Positions 28,963 through 36,502 of a stretch of 64,000 bases of DNA are shown in pieces. Source of the stretch: Cyclobacterium marinum DSM 745 (GTDB lineage: Bacteria > Bacteroidota > Bacteroidia > Cytophagales > Cyclobacteriaceae). The position numbers and the translations under genes were made by a program. The notes under the pieces are model-generated. The model did no database searches. It was not told the origin of the DNA and saw only the letters and a list, made by a program, of their open reading frames with translations. Location of the stretch: the NCBI RefSeq assembly GCF_000222485.1, contig NC_015914.1:2800501-2864500 (forward strand), written 5' to 3'. Numbering within the stretch: the stretch's first letter is position 1; each line of letters begins with the position of its first letter.

Positions 28963-28971
28963 TTGGCAATT

Positions 28972-29637
28972 TTAACTCCTCCATAAATACGGAAAAAGGA
29001 TGTATGAGGTAGCTGTAACGATGGCATTTATCGCCATCAATGTTAGTATCTTTTCTGCGCTTATACCCCTGTCTAACCCATCGATTGCACTTTTGGAAAC
29101 TTGAATGGTCATTAAAAGAATGGGTATCATCACCGGGAAACTCAAAATGGCCATTAAGGTGCCATTATTGCCTGCCTTCGAGGCAATGGCCGAAACCATT
29201 GTCAATGCTGCCGAGAACCCTATAGCTCCTAACAAAAGGTTTAATAGAAAAAAAGGTTGGTCGGCTACCGGATTGCCAAAAACAATTCCAAATACAATGT
29301 AGCCTAATAGTGCTAATACCAAGGTGAGCCCGGTATTGTAAATGGTTTTAGATAAAATAATTGCTTCCGGAGAAGCAATCATAAAATAGTAAAACTGCCT
29401 TCCTTGTTGTTCTTGAACAAAGCTTTTTGCCACTGCATTTACTGCAGAAAATAAAATAATAATCCAATACAAAGAATTCCAAATAGGAACTTGTAATTTG
29501 CCTTGGCCTGCTCCCATGCTTAAATAGGCGATGAATACTGCACTGGTCACGTATAGAAGTATTCCATTGAGGGCATACTTTTGCCTCCACTCCAATAGGG
29601 CTTCTTTTTTTACCAGTAATACTACTTCTTTCCACAT
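28972..29637 (-). CDS. ccmB: heme exporter protein CcmB
   Basis: Six-helix permease subunit (221 aa) of the CcmAB ABC complex, which in known systems uses ATP to release holo-CcmE. Family features: N-terminal VKKEALLEWRQKYALNGILLY, the FVQEQQGRQFYYFMIASPEAI loop (read in parts) and GNNGTLMAILSFPVMIPIL. No ccmA gene is visible in the window, so the ATPase is encoded elsewhere. It is the first gene of this minus-strand block. Confidence 0.9.
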   Translation of the reverse strand: MWKEVVLLVKKEALLEWRQKYALNGILLYVTSAVFIAYLSMGAGQGKLQVPIWNSLYWIIILFSAVNAVAKSFVQEQQGRQFYYFMIASPEAIILSKTIYNTGLTLVLALLGYIVFGIVFGNPVADQPFFLLNLLLGAIGFSAALTMVSAIASKAGNNGTLMAILSFPVMIPILLMTIQVSKSAIDGLDRGISAEKILTLMAINAIVTATSYILFPYLWRS

Positions 29638-29816
29638 AGTAAAAGCAAATATAGGTACCTAAGAATAAAAATTTCTCCCAATAAGGATAATTTATGAATT
29701 GCCACTGGTCTATTTTTGGCTTTTCACGGTTATTATTAAAAAGTATATTTATCACTGAAATTAATATGTAAACCTTTTGAATCCCGATTATTAGGTTCAA
29801 TTCAATTAAAAAAACC

Positions 29817-30842
29817 ATGAATTTTGACAATGACAGGAGAAAATTTTTAGGAAAAATGGCGTTAGGTACGATGGTAGGGCTGGCTCCTTGGAATAGTTTA
29901 TTGGCCAACTCACCAATTAAGGCAAAAGCAGTAGAAAAAGCTTTTATTCCTGTAATGCTAACCCCTTATAAAGCAGATATGACTGTTGACTATAAAGGGT
30001 TGAAAAAACTGACAGATTATTATCTTGAATCAGGTGCTCGAGGATTATTTGCCAATTGCCTGAGCAGTGAAATGTATGATCTTAGCCCGGAGGAAAGGTT
30101 GAAGGTGACAAAAACGGTAGTAAAAAAAGTCAATGGGAAATTCCCTGTAGTAGCAACAGGTTCCTTTGGTAATACCGCAGCAGAGAAAGCTGAATTTACA
30201 AAAAAAATTGCAGATACAGGCGTAGATGCCGTGATTATGATTACTTCCCACTTTGCAGAAAAAGGAGAATCTGATGATGTGGTAATCAAAAATCTGGAAG
30301 ACTACCTGGCTTTGACCGGAAATATTCCGTTGGGAACATATGAGTGTCCCTCGCCATACAAGCGAATTCTATCACAGCCGGTTCTTAACTTTTTATTGGA
30401 ATCCGGTAGGTTTGTATACCATAAAGATACTTCTGAGGACATCGATAATATCAAAGCGAAACTTGAAACCGCCAAAGGAAGTAAGCTTGGATTGTACAAT
30501 GCCCATATGGGGAGTGCTGCAGCTTCTCTTCGCAATGGAGGAGCAGGTTTGTCTCCTATTGCAGGTAACTATTACCCTGAGGTTATAGCGTGGCTATGTA
30601 AATATGCTGAAAATTCAGGGAAAAAAGAGCAAGTAGATTGGTTGCAAGAAAAATTGCGTGACATGGAATCAAGGATAACAAAAAATTACATGATTTCTTC
30701 TCGGTATTACCTCAATAAGGAAGGTTTAGATTTGGAGTTGATTAGCAGGCGTGCCAAAAACCCTCTTACCGCTGATCAAAAAGCCGTTGTTGATCAGTGT
30801 TATGCTGAAGTTCAAGATTGGAAACAAAAATTATCGATATAG
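29817..30842 (+). CDS. Tat-exported dihydrodipicolinate-synthase-like protein
   Basis: A DapA/NanA-superfamily TIM barrel (341 aa) with an unusual N-terminus: DRRKFLGKMALGTMVGLA at residues 6-23 is a twin-arginine signal, so the folded protein should be exported. The barrel keeps the Schiff-base lysine (VYHKDTSED, Lys203) and a Tyr in GTYECPSPY (Tyr175), but the usual GTTGE phosphate/carboxylate loop reads ANCLSSEMYD. Therefore it may bind a keto acid or have altered chemistry. It is a single gene with its own strong terminator and lies upstream of the utilisation locus. Function beyond the superfamily is not established. Confidence 0.8.
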   Translation: MNFDNDRRKFLGKMALGTMVGLAPWNSLLANSPIKAKAVEKAFIPVMLTPYKADMTVDYKGLKKLTDYYLESGARGLFANCLSSEMYDLSPEERLKVTKTVVKKVNGKFPVVATGSFGNTAAEKAEFTKKIADTGVDAVIMITSHFAEKGESDDVVIKNLEDYLALTGNIPLGTYECPSPYKRILSQPVLNFLLESGRFVYHKDTSEDIDNIKAKLETAKGSKLGLYNAHMGSAAASLRNGGAGLSPIAGNYYPEVIAWLCKYAENSGKKEQVDWLQEKLRDMESRITKNYMISSRYYLNKEGLDLELISRRAKNPLTADQKAVVDQCYAEVQDWKQKLSI

Positions 30843-30864
30843 CAAACCCTCTATTAACCAATGG

Positions 30865-30899
30865 AAAGGGCTTTCTTGTTGTGAGAAAGCCCTTTTTTT
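30865..30899 (+). terminator. Rho-independent terminator
   Basis: 12-bp perfect stem (AAAGGGCTTTCT at 30865-30876, complement at 30884-30895) with a 7-nt loop and a run of seven Ts ending at 30899; 23 bp after the stop of the Tat-exported protein gene. Confidence 0.92.
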
Positions 30900-31037
30900 A
30901 ATCTAAAATCTTAATGCTGAAATAGGTTTTAGATAATCTATCACCTGAGGTAAACTACTTTATTTACTTTTAATAACAACACTCGTTTCAAATCTAATTA
31001 GAAAATTCAGGCCAAATTTTCATGATAGCTACAAGGT

Positions 31038-32315
31038 TTATTTTAGGATGTCAAATCCTAAATAAGGTACCAAAGCTTTAGGCATTTTGATTCCTTCTTC
31101 ACCTTGATTGTTTTCCAGAATAGCTGCCATAATTCTTGGGAGAGCTAGGGCACTACCATTGAGCGTATGCGCCAATACACTTTTTTTGTCTTGATTTTTA
31201 AATCGCAACTTCAAGCGATTGGATTGATAGGTTTCGAAGTTACTAACAGAACTAACCTCTAACCACCTTTCCTGCGCTGCAGAAAAAACCTCCATGTCAA
31301 AAGTCAAGGCAGAAGTAAAACCCAAATCACCCCCACATAACCTTAATACCCTGTATGGTAATTCGAGTTTTTGAAGCAAACCTTGTACATGAAGGCTCAT
31401 CTCGTCAAGGGTTTTGTAAGAGTTGTCCGGATGAGTTATCTGTACTATTTCTACTTTATCGAATTGGTGTAGCCTATTCAAGCCCCTTACATGGGCTCCC
31501 CAGCTACCTGCCTCTCTTCTAAAGCAAGGTGTATAGCCTGTGTTTTTGATAGGCAATTCCTCCTCTTGCAAGATGGACCCACGGTACATATTTGTAATGG
31601 GAACTTCTGCAGTAGGGATTAAGTAAAGCCCATCTTCTTGGGCAAAGTACATTTGCCCCTCCTTGTCAGGAAGCTGGCCGGTGGCGTAGCCACTTTCTTC
31701 ATTGATTAAAATTGGTGGTTGTACCTCCGCATAACCGGCTTTTTCTGCCTCATCCAAGAAAAAATTGACCAAAGCTCTTTGTAATTTAGCGCCTTTTCCT
31801 TTATAAACAGGAAACCCTGCACCGGTTATCTTGACCCCCAATTCAAAATCTACGATGTCGTACTTTTTTATCAAATCCCAATGTGGGCTTTTATTACTGT
31901 CTTCAAGAATGGGGATTGTTCCATTTTCCAGCACCACTTCATTATCTGTTTCTGAGTTGCCGGCAGGGACAGATGCATGAGGGATATTGGGAATGGTATA
32001 GAGTAATTGGGTAAGTTCTTTTTCTGTCTGAGAATAACGGTCTTCAAGCGTTTTTACCTGTTGCTTAATCTCAGAAGTTCTCTCCTTTATCTTATTTGCT
32101 TCCGCTTTATTTCCGGCCTTCATTAATTGGCCAATTTGCTTAGAGATAGTATTGGATTCAGCCTGAAGATTGTCTCTGTCGAGTTGGATTTGTTTTCTTA
32201 GGTCTTCTAACTTTAATACATTCCCGAGCAATTCTTCAGGATTTTCAATATTCCTGGCGCTAAGCCTTTCGCAAGCATGCGCAAAGTTTGCTCTTATTTC
32301 ATTTACCTGAAGCAT
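31038..32315 (-). CDS. serS: seryl-tRNA synthetase
   Basis: Charges tRNA-Ser. The N-terminal long antiparallel coiled coil (about 25-105; KLEDLRKQIQLDRDNLQAE and LEDRYSQTEKELTQLLYTIP in part) grips the tRNA long variable arm; the class II catalytic core has motif 2 (PCFRREAGSWGAHVRGLNR in part) and motif 3 (TLNGSALALPRIMAAILEN in part). I start it at 32315 (MLQVNEIRANF), the conserved N-terminus, not at the ATG 14 codons upstream, which would lie close to the promoter. 425 aa from this start, normal for SerRS. Confidence 0.96.
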   Translation of the reverse strand: MLQVNEIRANFAHACERLSARNIENPEELLGNVLKLEDLRKQIQLDRDNLQAESNTISKQIGQLMKAGNKAEANKIKERTSEIKQQVKTLEDRYSQTEKELTQLLYTIPNIPHASVPAGNSETDNEVVLENGTIPILEDSNKSPHWDLIKKYDIVDFELGVKITGAGFPVYKGKGAKLQRALVNFFLDEAEKAGYAEVQPPILINEESGYATGQLPDKEGQMYFAQEDGLYLIPTAEVPITNMYRGSILQEEELPIKNTGYTPCFRREAGSWGAHVRGLNRLHQFDKVEIVQITHPDNSYKTLDEMSLHVQGLLQKLELPYRVLRLCGGDLGFTSALTFDMEVFSAAQERWLEVSSVSNFETYQSNRLKLRFKNQDKKSVLAHTLNGSALALPRIMAAILENNQGEEGIKMPKALVPYLGFDILK

Positions 32316-32354
32316 ATATTGATACTTTGATTTGCAAGTTTTGATTTTAGGATG

Positions 32355-32362
32355 CAAAGATA
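32355..32362 (-). promoter_or_regulatory. -7 element of the serS promoter
   Basis: On the minus strand TATCTTTG (followed by CA) matches TAnnTTTG, about 40 bp before the serS start. It supports the start at 32315. No TTTG is seen at -33. Confidence 0.55.
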
Positions 32363-32478
32363 AGGAATAAGTTCTGAGTTAAGGGGGCGAATGACTGATA
32401 ATTTGGATGGGTGGATTGGCAAAACAGCCCTAAATGCCTATCTTCAACCTTGAAATTTTAACCACAGAAATATTGATT

Positions 32479-33354
32479 ATGAAATCAAGTTTTATTGCAA
32501 TTTTATTTTGTCTATTTGCGGTATCTATAGTAGAGGCGCAAGAAAGACCTTTAAAAATCATCATGATAGGTGCCCATCCTGATGATTGTGATATAAAAAG
32601 TGGCGGCACAGCGTCTCTTTTTGTGGAGATGGGGCATCAGGTAAAGTTCGTTTCTGTTACCAATGGTGATGCAGGTCATATGGAAGAAGGAGGAGGTATG
32701 CTAGCCAAAAGGCGTATTGCAGAAACCCAAGAAGTGGCAAAAAGATTGGGAGTAACTTATGATGTTCTGGACAATCACGATGGTGAATTGTTGCCAACGC
32801 TAGAAATCAGGCTTCAGCTTATTCGTAAAATTAGAGAATGGGATGCCGATGTAGTCATTGCTCCACGGCCTAACGACTACCACCCAGACCATCGTTATAC
32901 AGGGGTGTTGGTGCAGGATGCGGCCTATATGGTAGGTGTGCCCAATGTGGCTGCCGATACGCCCCCGCTTAACAAAAATCCGGTATTTTTGTATTTCCAA
33001 GATCATTTCCAAAAACCAAACCCTTTCGAACCACATATTGCCATTGATATCACACCTGTAATTGATAAAAAAATCCATGGACTGGACGCACATGAATCGC
33101 AATTTTATGAGTGGTTGCCATGGATAGGAGGGTATGCTGATGAAGTTCCCGAAGGCAAAGAAGAAAGAATTGCTTGGTTGAAGGAAAAAAGAGGTGGAAG
33201 GATCAATGCTTCTGTAAGGGAAAGTTTGGTGAAATGGTATGGGGCTAACAAAGCAGCCCAGGTAAAGTATGCAGAGGCCTTTGAAGTTTGTGAATATGGT
33301 ACTCAGCCTTCAGAAGAAGAATTAAAACGACTATTTCCAATGTTAGGAAAATAG
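32479..33354 (+). CDS. secreted PIG-L/LmbE-family N-deacetylase
   Basis: Zinc-dependent deacetylase family that removes acetyl groups from GlcNAc-containing substrates. Start at 32479 gives a clean signal peptide (MKSSFIAILFCLFAVSIVEA); the ATG at 32434 would mask it. The mature protein begins with the zinc motif GAHPDDCDIKSGG and has the third ligand in PRPNDYHPDHRYTG. About 291 aa. A periplasmic location fits a role in trimming N-acetylated glycans for the nearby utilisation locus, but that is inference; some family members act on other N-acyl compounds. Confidence 0.85.
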   Translation: MKSSFIAILFCLFAVSIVEAQERPLKIIMIGAHPDDCDIKSGGTASLFVEMGHQVKFVSVTNGDAGHMEEGGGMLAKRRIAETQEVAKRLGVTYDVLDNHDGELLPTLEIRLQLIRKIREWDADVVIAPRPNDYHPDHRYTGVLVQDAAYMVGVPNVAADTPPLNKNPVFLYFQDHFQKPNPFEPHIAIDITPVIDKKIHGLDAHESQFYEWLPWIGGYADEVPEGKEERIAWLKEKRGGRINASVRESLVKWYGANKAAQVKYAEAFEVCEYGTQPSEEELKRLFPMLGK

Positions 33355-33401
33355 ACCATTTAGGCTATTGATCAATTAAAAGATATAATATTTTACTATA
33401 A

Positions 33402-34160
33402 ATGAAGGGAAAAAATGTTTTGGTCACAGGCGGGGCCAGTGGAATAGGTTTGGCAATAGTAGAGAAGTTTGCTGCATCAGGTGCCAGTGTCTATGTATTG
33501 GATTTTAATAAAGAAAATGGAGAAGAAGTAGCCGGAAAATTGAAAGAGAAGGGCTATGATGTCTATTTTAAGCAGACAGATGTATCCAATCAATCTCAGG
33601 TAACAGAAGTTATTGATTCAGTTTCAGGCGAGATTGATGTGTTGATCAACAATGCGGGGGTTTCCCATATAGGGGATCTTGAGTCTACGGAGGGAGCAGA
33701 TCTGGATCGTTTATATGCTGTAAATATTAAAGGTGTTTTCCACTGTTCCAAGGCGGTGATTGGTAGAATGAAAGCCAACGGTGGAGGTGTAATAATTAAT
33801 ATGGCATCAATAGCGGCAACAGTGGGTATTCCAGACCGTTTCGCTTATTCAATGAGTAAAGGAGCAGTACTTAATATGACACTTACCATTGCAAGGGATT
33901 ATGTAAAAGATAATATTCGTTGCAATGCCATCTCTCCGGCAAGAGTGCATACACCTTTTGTAGACAATTATATTTCAAAAGCATATCCCGGCAAGGAGAA
34001 GGAGATGTTTGAACAGCTAGCAGCTACTCAGCCAATCGGAAGAATGGCAACACCTGAAGAAGTAGCCAGTATGGCTTATTTTCTAGCCTCTGATGAGGCC
34101 AAGTTTTTGACTGGTGCAGATTATTTGGTAGATGGAGGGTTCTCTAACTTAAAAATGTAA
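33402..34160 (+). CDS. SDR oxidoreductase, sugar-acid dehydrogenase-like
   Basis: Classical SDR of 252 aa. Cofactor loop TGGASGIG (residues 9-16), NNAG near residue 86, catalytic Ser-Tyr-Lys in NMASIAA and YSMSK, and the C-terminal LTGADYLVDGGFS. The post-active-site segment ISPARVHTPFVDNY is typical of Bacteroidota SDRs acting on 2-keto-3-deoxy sugar acids in non-phosphorylative fucose/rhamnose pathways. The next gene (24 bp on) is an FAH-family hydrolase, which in those pathways cleaves the oxidised product. Specific substrate is inference. Confidence 0.8.
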   Translation: MKGKNVLVTGGASGIGLAIVEKFAASGASVYVLDFNKENGEEVAGKLKEKGYDVYFKQTDVSNQSQVTEVIDSVSGEIDVLINNAGVSHIGDLESTEGADLDRLYAVNIKGVFHCSKAVIGRMKANGGGVIINMASIAATVGIPDRFAYSMSKGAVLNMTLTIARDYVKDNIRCNAISPARVHTPFVDNYISKAYPGKEKEMFEQLAATQPIGRMATPEEVASMAYFLASDEAKFLTGADYLVDGGFSNLKM

Positions 34161-34183
34161 TTACTTAAAACTATTATAAAAAG

Positions 34184-35044
34184 ATGAAATTAATAAGATT
34201 TGGAAATGTGGGTCAGGAGAAGCCCGGAGTAATAACCTCAGAAGGAAAAAAAATTGATTGTTCAGCATTTGGTTCAGACTGGACGGCTGATTTCTTAGGA
34301 GATGACAGTAAGCTGAAAGAATTGGAAGAATGGCTGGAAGCAAATGCTGCAGATTGTCCTGAGATTTCTGCGGATGCCAGATTAGGGTCCCCGGTTCCTT
34401 TTCCTTCAAAGATCATTTGTGTAGGCTTAAATTACTCCTTGCATGCCAAGGAAAGTGGTATGGCTGTTCCTGAACAACCTGTTTTGTTTATGAAGGCCAC
34501 TTCTGCCCTTTCCGGTCCCTTTGATCCTATTGTTATTCCGAAAAATTCTAAAGCTACCGACTGGGAAGTTGAATTGGCAATAGTAATTGGTAAAAAAGCC
34601 AATTATGTTTCTGAAGAAGATGCTATGGACCATGTTTTTGGTTATGTGGTACACAACGATGTCAGTGAAAGAGACTTTCAATTAAGGCACGGTGGCCAAT
34701 GGTTAAAAGGTAAAAGCGCAGATTCTTTCGCTCCTCTAGGGCCAAACTTAGTGAGTAAAGATGAGATCGCTGACCCGCACAATTTAAGATTATGGTTAAA
34801 GGTGAATGGGGAAATGTTGCAGGACAGTAATACCTCTGACTTGGTTTTTAATATCCCTCAATTGGTTAGCCATATCAGTCAATACATGAGTTTGCTACCG
34901 GGTGATATCATCAGTACAGGAACACCTGCTGGTGTGGGAATGGGATTGAAGCCGCCAAGATATTTGAAAGCAGGAGATGTTGTGGAATTGGGAATTGATG
35001 GCTTAGGTGTATCTAAGCAAGTTGCGGAAGACTATCAAGGATAA
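34184..35044 (+). CDS. fumarylacetoacetate hydrolase (FAH) family protein
   Basis: Metal-dependent hydrolase of diketo acids, 286 aa. The C-terminal FAH domain starts near residue 72 with KIICVGLNYSLHAKESG; metal ligands are in DWEVELAIVIG and in the following FGYVVHNDVSERDFQ; STGTPAGVGMG closes the site. Relatives cleave 2,4-diketo-3-deoxy-L-fuconate or -rhamnonate, which fits the SDR gene just upstream. Both are followed by a convergent GntR regulator. Pathway assignment is inferred from the pair. Confidence 0.82.
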   Translation: MKLIRFGNVGQEKPGVITSEGKKIDCSAFGSDWTADFLGDDSKLKELEEWLEANAADCPEISADARLGSPVPFPSKIICVGLNYSLHAKESGMAVPEQPVLFMKATSALSGPFDPIVIPKNSKATDWEVELAIVIGKKANYVSEEDAMDHVFGYVVHNDVSERDFQLRHGGQWLKGKSADSFAPLGPNLVSKDEIADPHNLRLWLKVNGEMLQDSNTSDLVFNIPQLVSHISQYMSLLPGDIISTGTPAGVGMGLKPPRYLKAGDVVELGIDGLGVSKQVAEDYQG

Positions 35045-35060
35045 TTTAAATAATAAGTAA

Positions 35061-35100
35061 ATAAAACACGGGTAGAATTTAATTTCTGTCCGTGTTTTAT
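35061..35100. terminator. bidirectional terminator between FAH gene and gntR
   Basis: Long stem: 11 perfect pairs (ATAAAACACGG at 35061-35071 with 35090-35100), extended by six more including two wobble pairs, around a short AT loop. The right arm overlaps the stop codon of the convergent regulator gene. Confidence 0.8.
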
Positions 35101-35798
35101 TCATCAACTTTGTCAAGATAGACTTTTAGATGGACGCTCATTTTTTCTCTAAAAGAGGCAGGAGACCCTTTTTGTAGTTCAGTCAATAAATCACGATGAG
35201 TGACAGCATTTTTAACTTCGGTTTTGCCTATGATCTGGCCGCTATGCACCAAATTAAATATAGGGAGTAACATTTTCTGGAACCTCAAAAGCGTTTGGTT
35301 GCCCGAAATCTCATAGAGCATGGAGTGAAACTCGGCATCATACCTGTTTTTTAGAAACTTATCCTTGGTTTCTTCTTCTTTTGCTACAAGTAATTCAAGC
35401 TTTTCAATGTTTTCTTTGGACTTTCGAATAAATAAGAGGTCCGTAATGCCCATTTCTAAAACCAACCTCAATTCAAAAATGTCCTGAAGGGTGGCACTGT
35501 CCAATAGCATTGGATTCAGTACACGTTCAAAACTTCCTAAAATATCAGGCTGAGTTAATATTATTCCCCTGTTTCTCTTGGATTCTATTAAGCCTAGAGT
35601 TCTAAGTCTTGATAAAGCTTCTCTTAAGGCGGTTCTGCTCACTCCCATGGATAAGGCCAATTCTGATTCCTTTGGAATGGCATCTCCGGGTTGAAGGTTT
35701 GCTTCTGCAAAGTATTCACGAAGGTTTTGTTCTACCCTATCTACCAAAGAAAGAGATGTGTCTAGAACAGGTTTAGGCTTGACATTGAAAGTATTCAC
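35097..35798 (-). CDS. GntR/FadR-family transcriptional regulator
   Basis: Ligand-responsive repressor, 233 aa. The N-terminal winged helix has the GntR signature (PKESELALSMGVSRTALREA, residues about 41-60), and the C-terminal helical FCD domain (from about residue 95; ELRLVLEMGITDL, YDAEFHSMLYEISGNQ) binds a carboxylic acid ligand via Asp/His residues. FadR-type regulators usually control sugar-acid catabolism, which suits both the SDR-FAH pair it faces and the SusC/D locus it diverges from, 704 bp away. Which of the two it controls is not visible. Confidence 0.88.
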   Translation of the reverse strand: MNTFNVKPKPVLDTSLSLVDRVEQNLREYFAEANLQPGDAIPKESELALSMGVSRTALREALSRLRTLGLIESKRNRGIILTQPDILGSFERVLNPMLLDSATLQDIFELRLVLEMGITDLLFIRKSKENIEKLELLVAKEEETKDKFLKNRYDAEFHSMLYEISGNQTLLRFQKMLLPIFNLVHSGQIIGKTEVKNAVTHRDLLTELQKGSPASFREKMSVHLKVYLDKVDE

Positions 35799-35825
35799 TG
35801 GTGTGTTTTTGATTTTCGAATGTTA

Positions 35826-35833
35826 CAAATATA
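35826..35833 (-). promoter_or_regulatory. -7 element of the gntR promoter
   Basis: TATATTTG on the minus strand matches TAnnTTTG exactly, 27 bp before the gene; predicted leader about 20 nt. Confidence 0.5.
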
Positions 35834-36379
35834 ATAAGTAATATTAAACCGATCATTTAAAAGGCGGTTAACACTAAAAAGACAAGGGTGGAATTACGTT
35901 AAATGTCTCTTAATTCATTTGGTTTAAACGACTTGTCGAACGCTGTCAAGATAAATTTACAAAAAATAATAGTTTTAATGGCTATAAATAATACATAAAA
36001 ATTTTTTATAGTGGTTTGGTTGCTTTCATGTGTTAATTATTTCTGGTTTATTTTAAAGGGAGCTATGTGTTTGATCCTATAAAATGCTTTCGTTTAAGTA
36101 TTTAAAAAATGACCAACCGTTTACTAGTTTATGGTTATTGTCATTGTAAAATCAAATAAAGATAAGTCTGATAAAAAATAGGTGCACCCATTGGTGTATT
36201 TATATTTCAGCGTTTAGTGTGTGATTTTTGCGTATTGGATTATCTCGTTTGTTCAGGTTTTTATCATATAATAATTTTTTTTGACCTGTTTTTTTACATT
36301 TATAATTTAATTTTTTGCAGAATAATGTTTTGAATCAATGAAAATGGATGGGGATCGCCAAAGATTTGGATGATTGGAT

Positions 36380-36409
36380 TTTGATGAGAATAAATTTTTA
36401 TTATATTTG
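36380..36409 (+). promoter_or_regulatory. promoter of the susC-susD operon
   Basis: TTTG at 36380-36383 and TATATTTG at 36402-36409 with an 18-bp spacer, matching the Bacteroidota sigma-A consensus at every fixed base. Transcription would start near 36416, leaving an AT-rich leader of about 87 nt before susC. Confidence 0.7.
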
Positions 36410-36502
36410 AATAAATAATACATATTGTATTGTGTTTTAAATGCTGTAAATAAGTTGTTTATAGCTGATGAATTTCAAAATAAAAAATAAAATAGGACAA
36501 AT

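Larger units (their letters stand above)
28321..28971. other. 651-bp gene-free gap between ccmB and ccmC
   Basis: No reading frame of useful length and no RNA gene. It contains a -7-like element for ccmC (28444-28451), an imperfect hairpin (28733-28763, GATCTAA...TTAGATC) and, near ccmB, one copy of a REP-like segment (28941-28962). The gap may be the scar of a lost insertion, since ccmB and ccmC are often adjacent. Confidence 0.5.
35799..36502. other. 704-bp regulatory region between gntR and susC
   Basis: Very AT-rich, no gene. It contains the -7 element of gntR (35826-35833), an imperfect palindrome TTAAACCG...CGGTTAA (35844-35872 region) that could be an operator, and a near-perfect Bacteroidota promoter for susC (36380-36409). 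Confidence 0.55.

Noticed and set aside
29348..29908. 186-codon minus-strand frame overlapping ccmB
   Set aside because: It lies in another frame of ccmB and extends into the upstream region of the Tat-exported gene; composition is not protein-like and no domain is recognisable.
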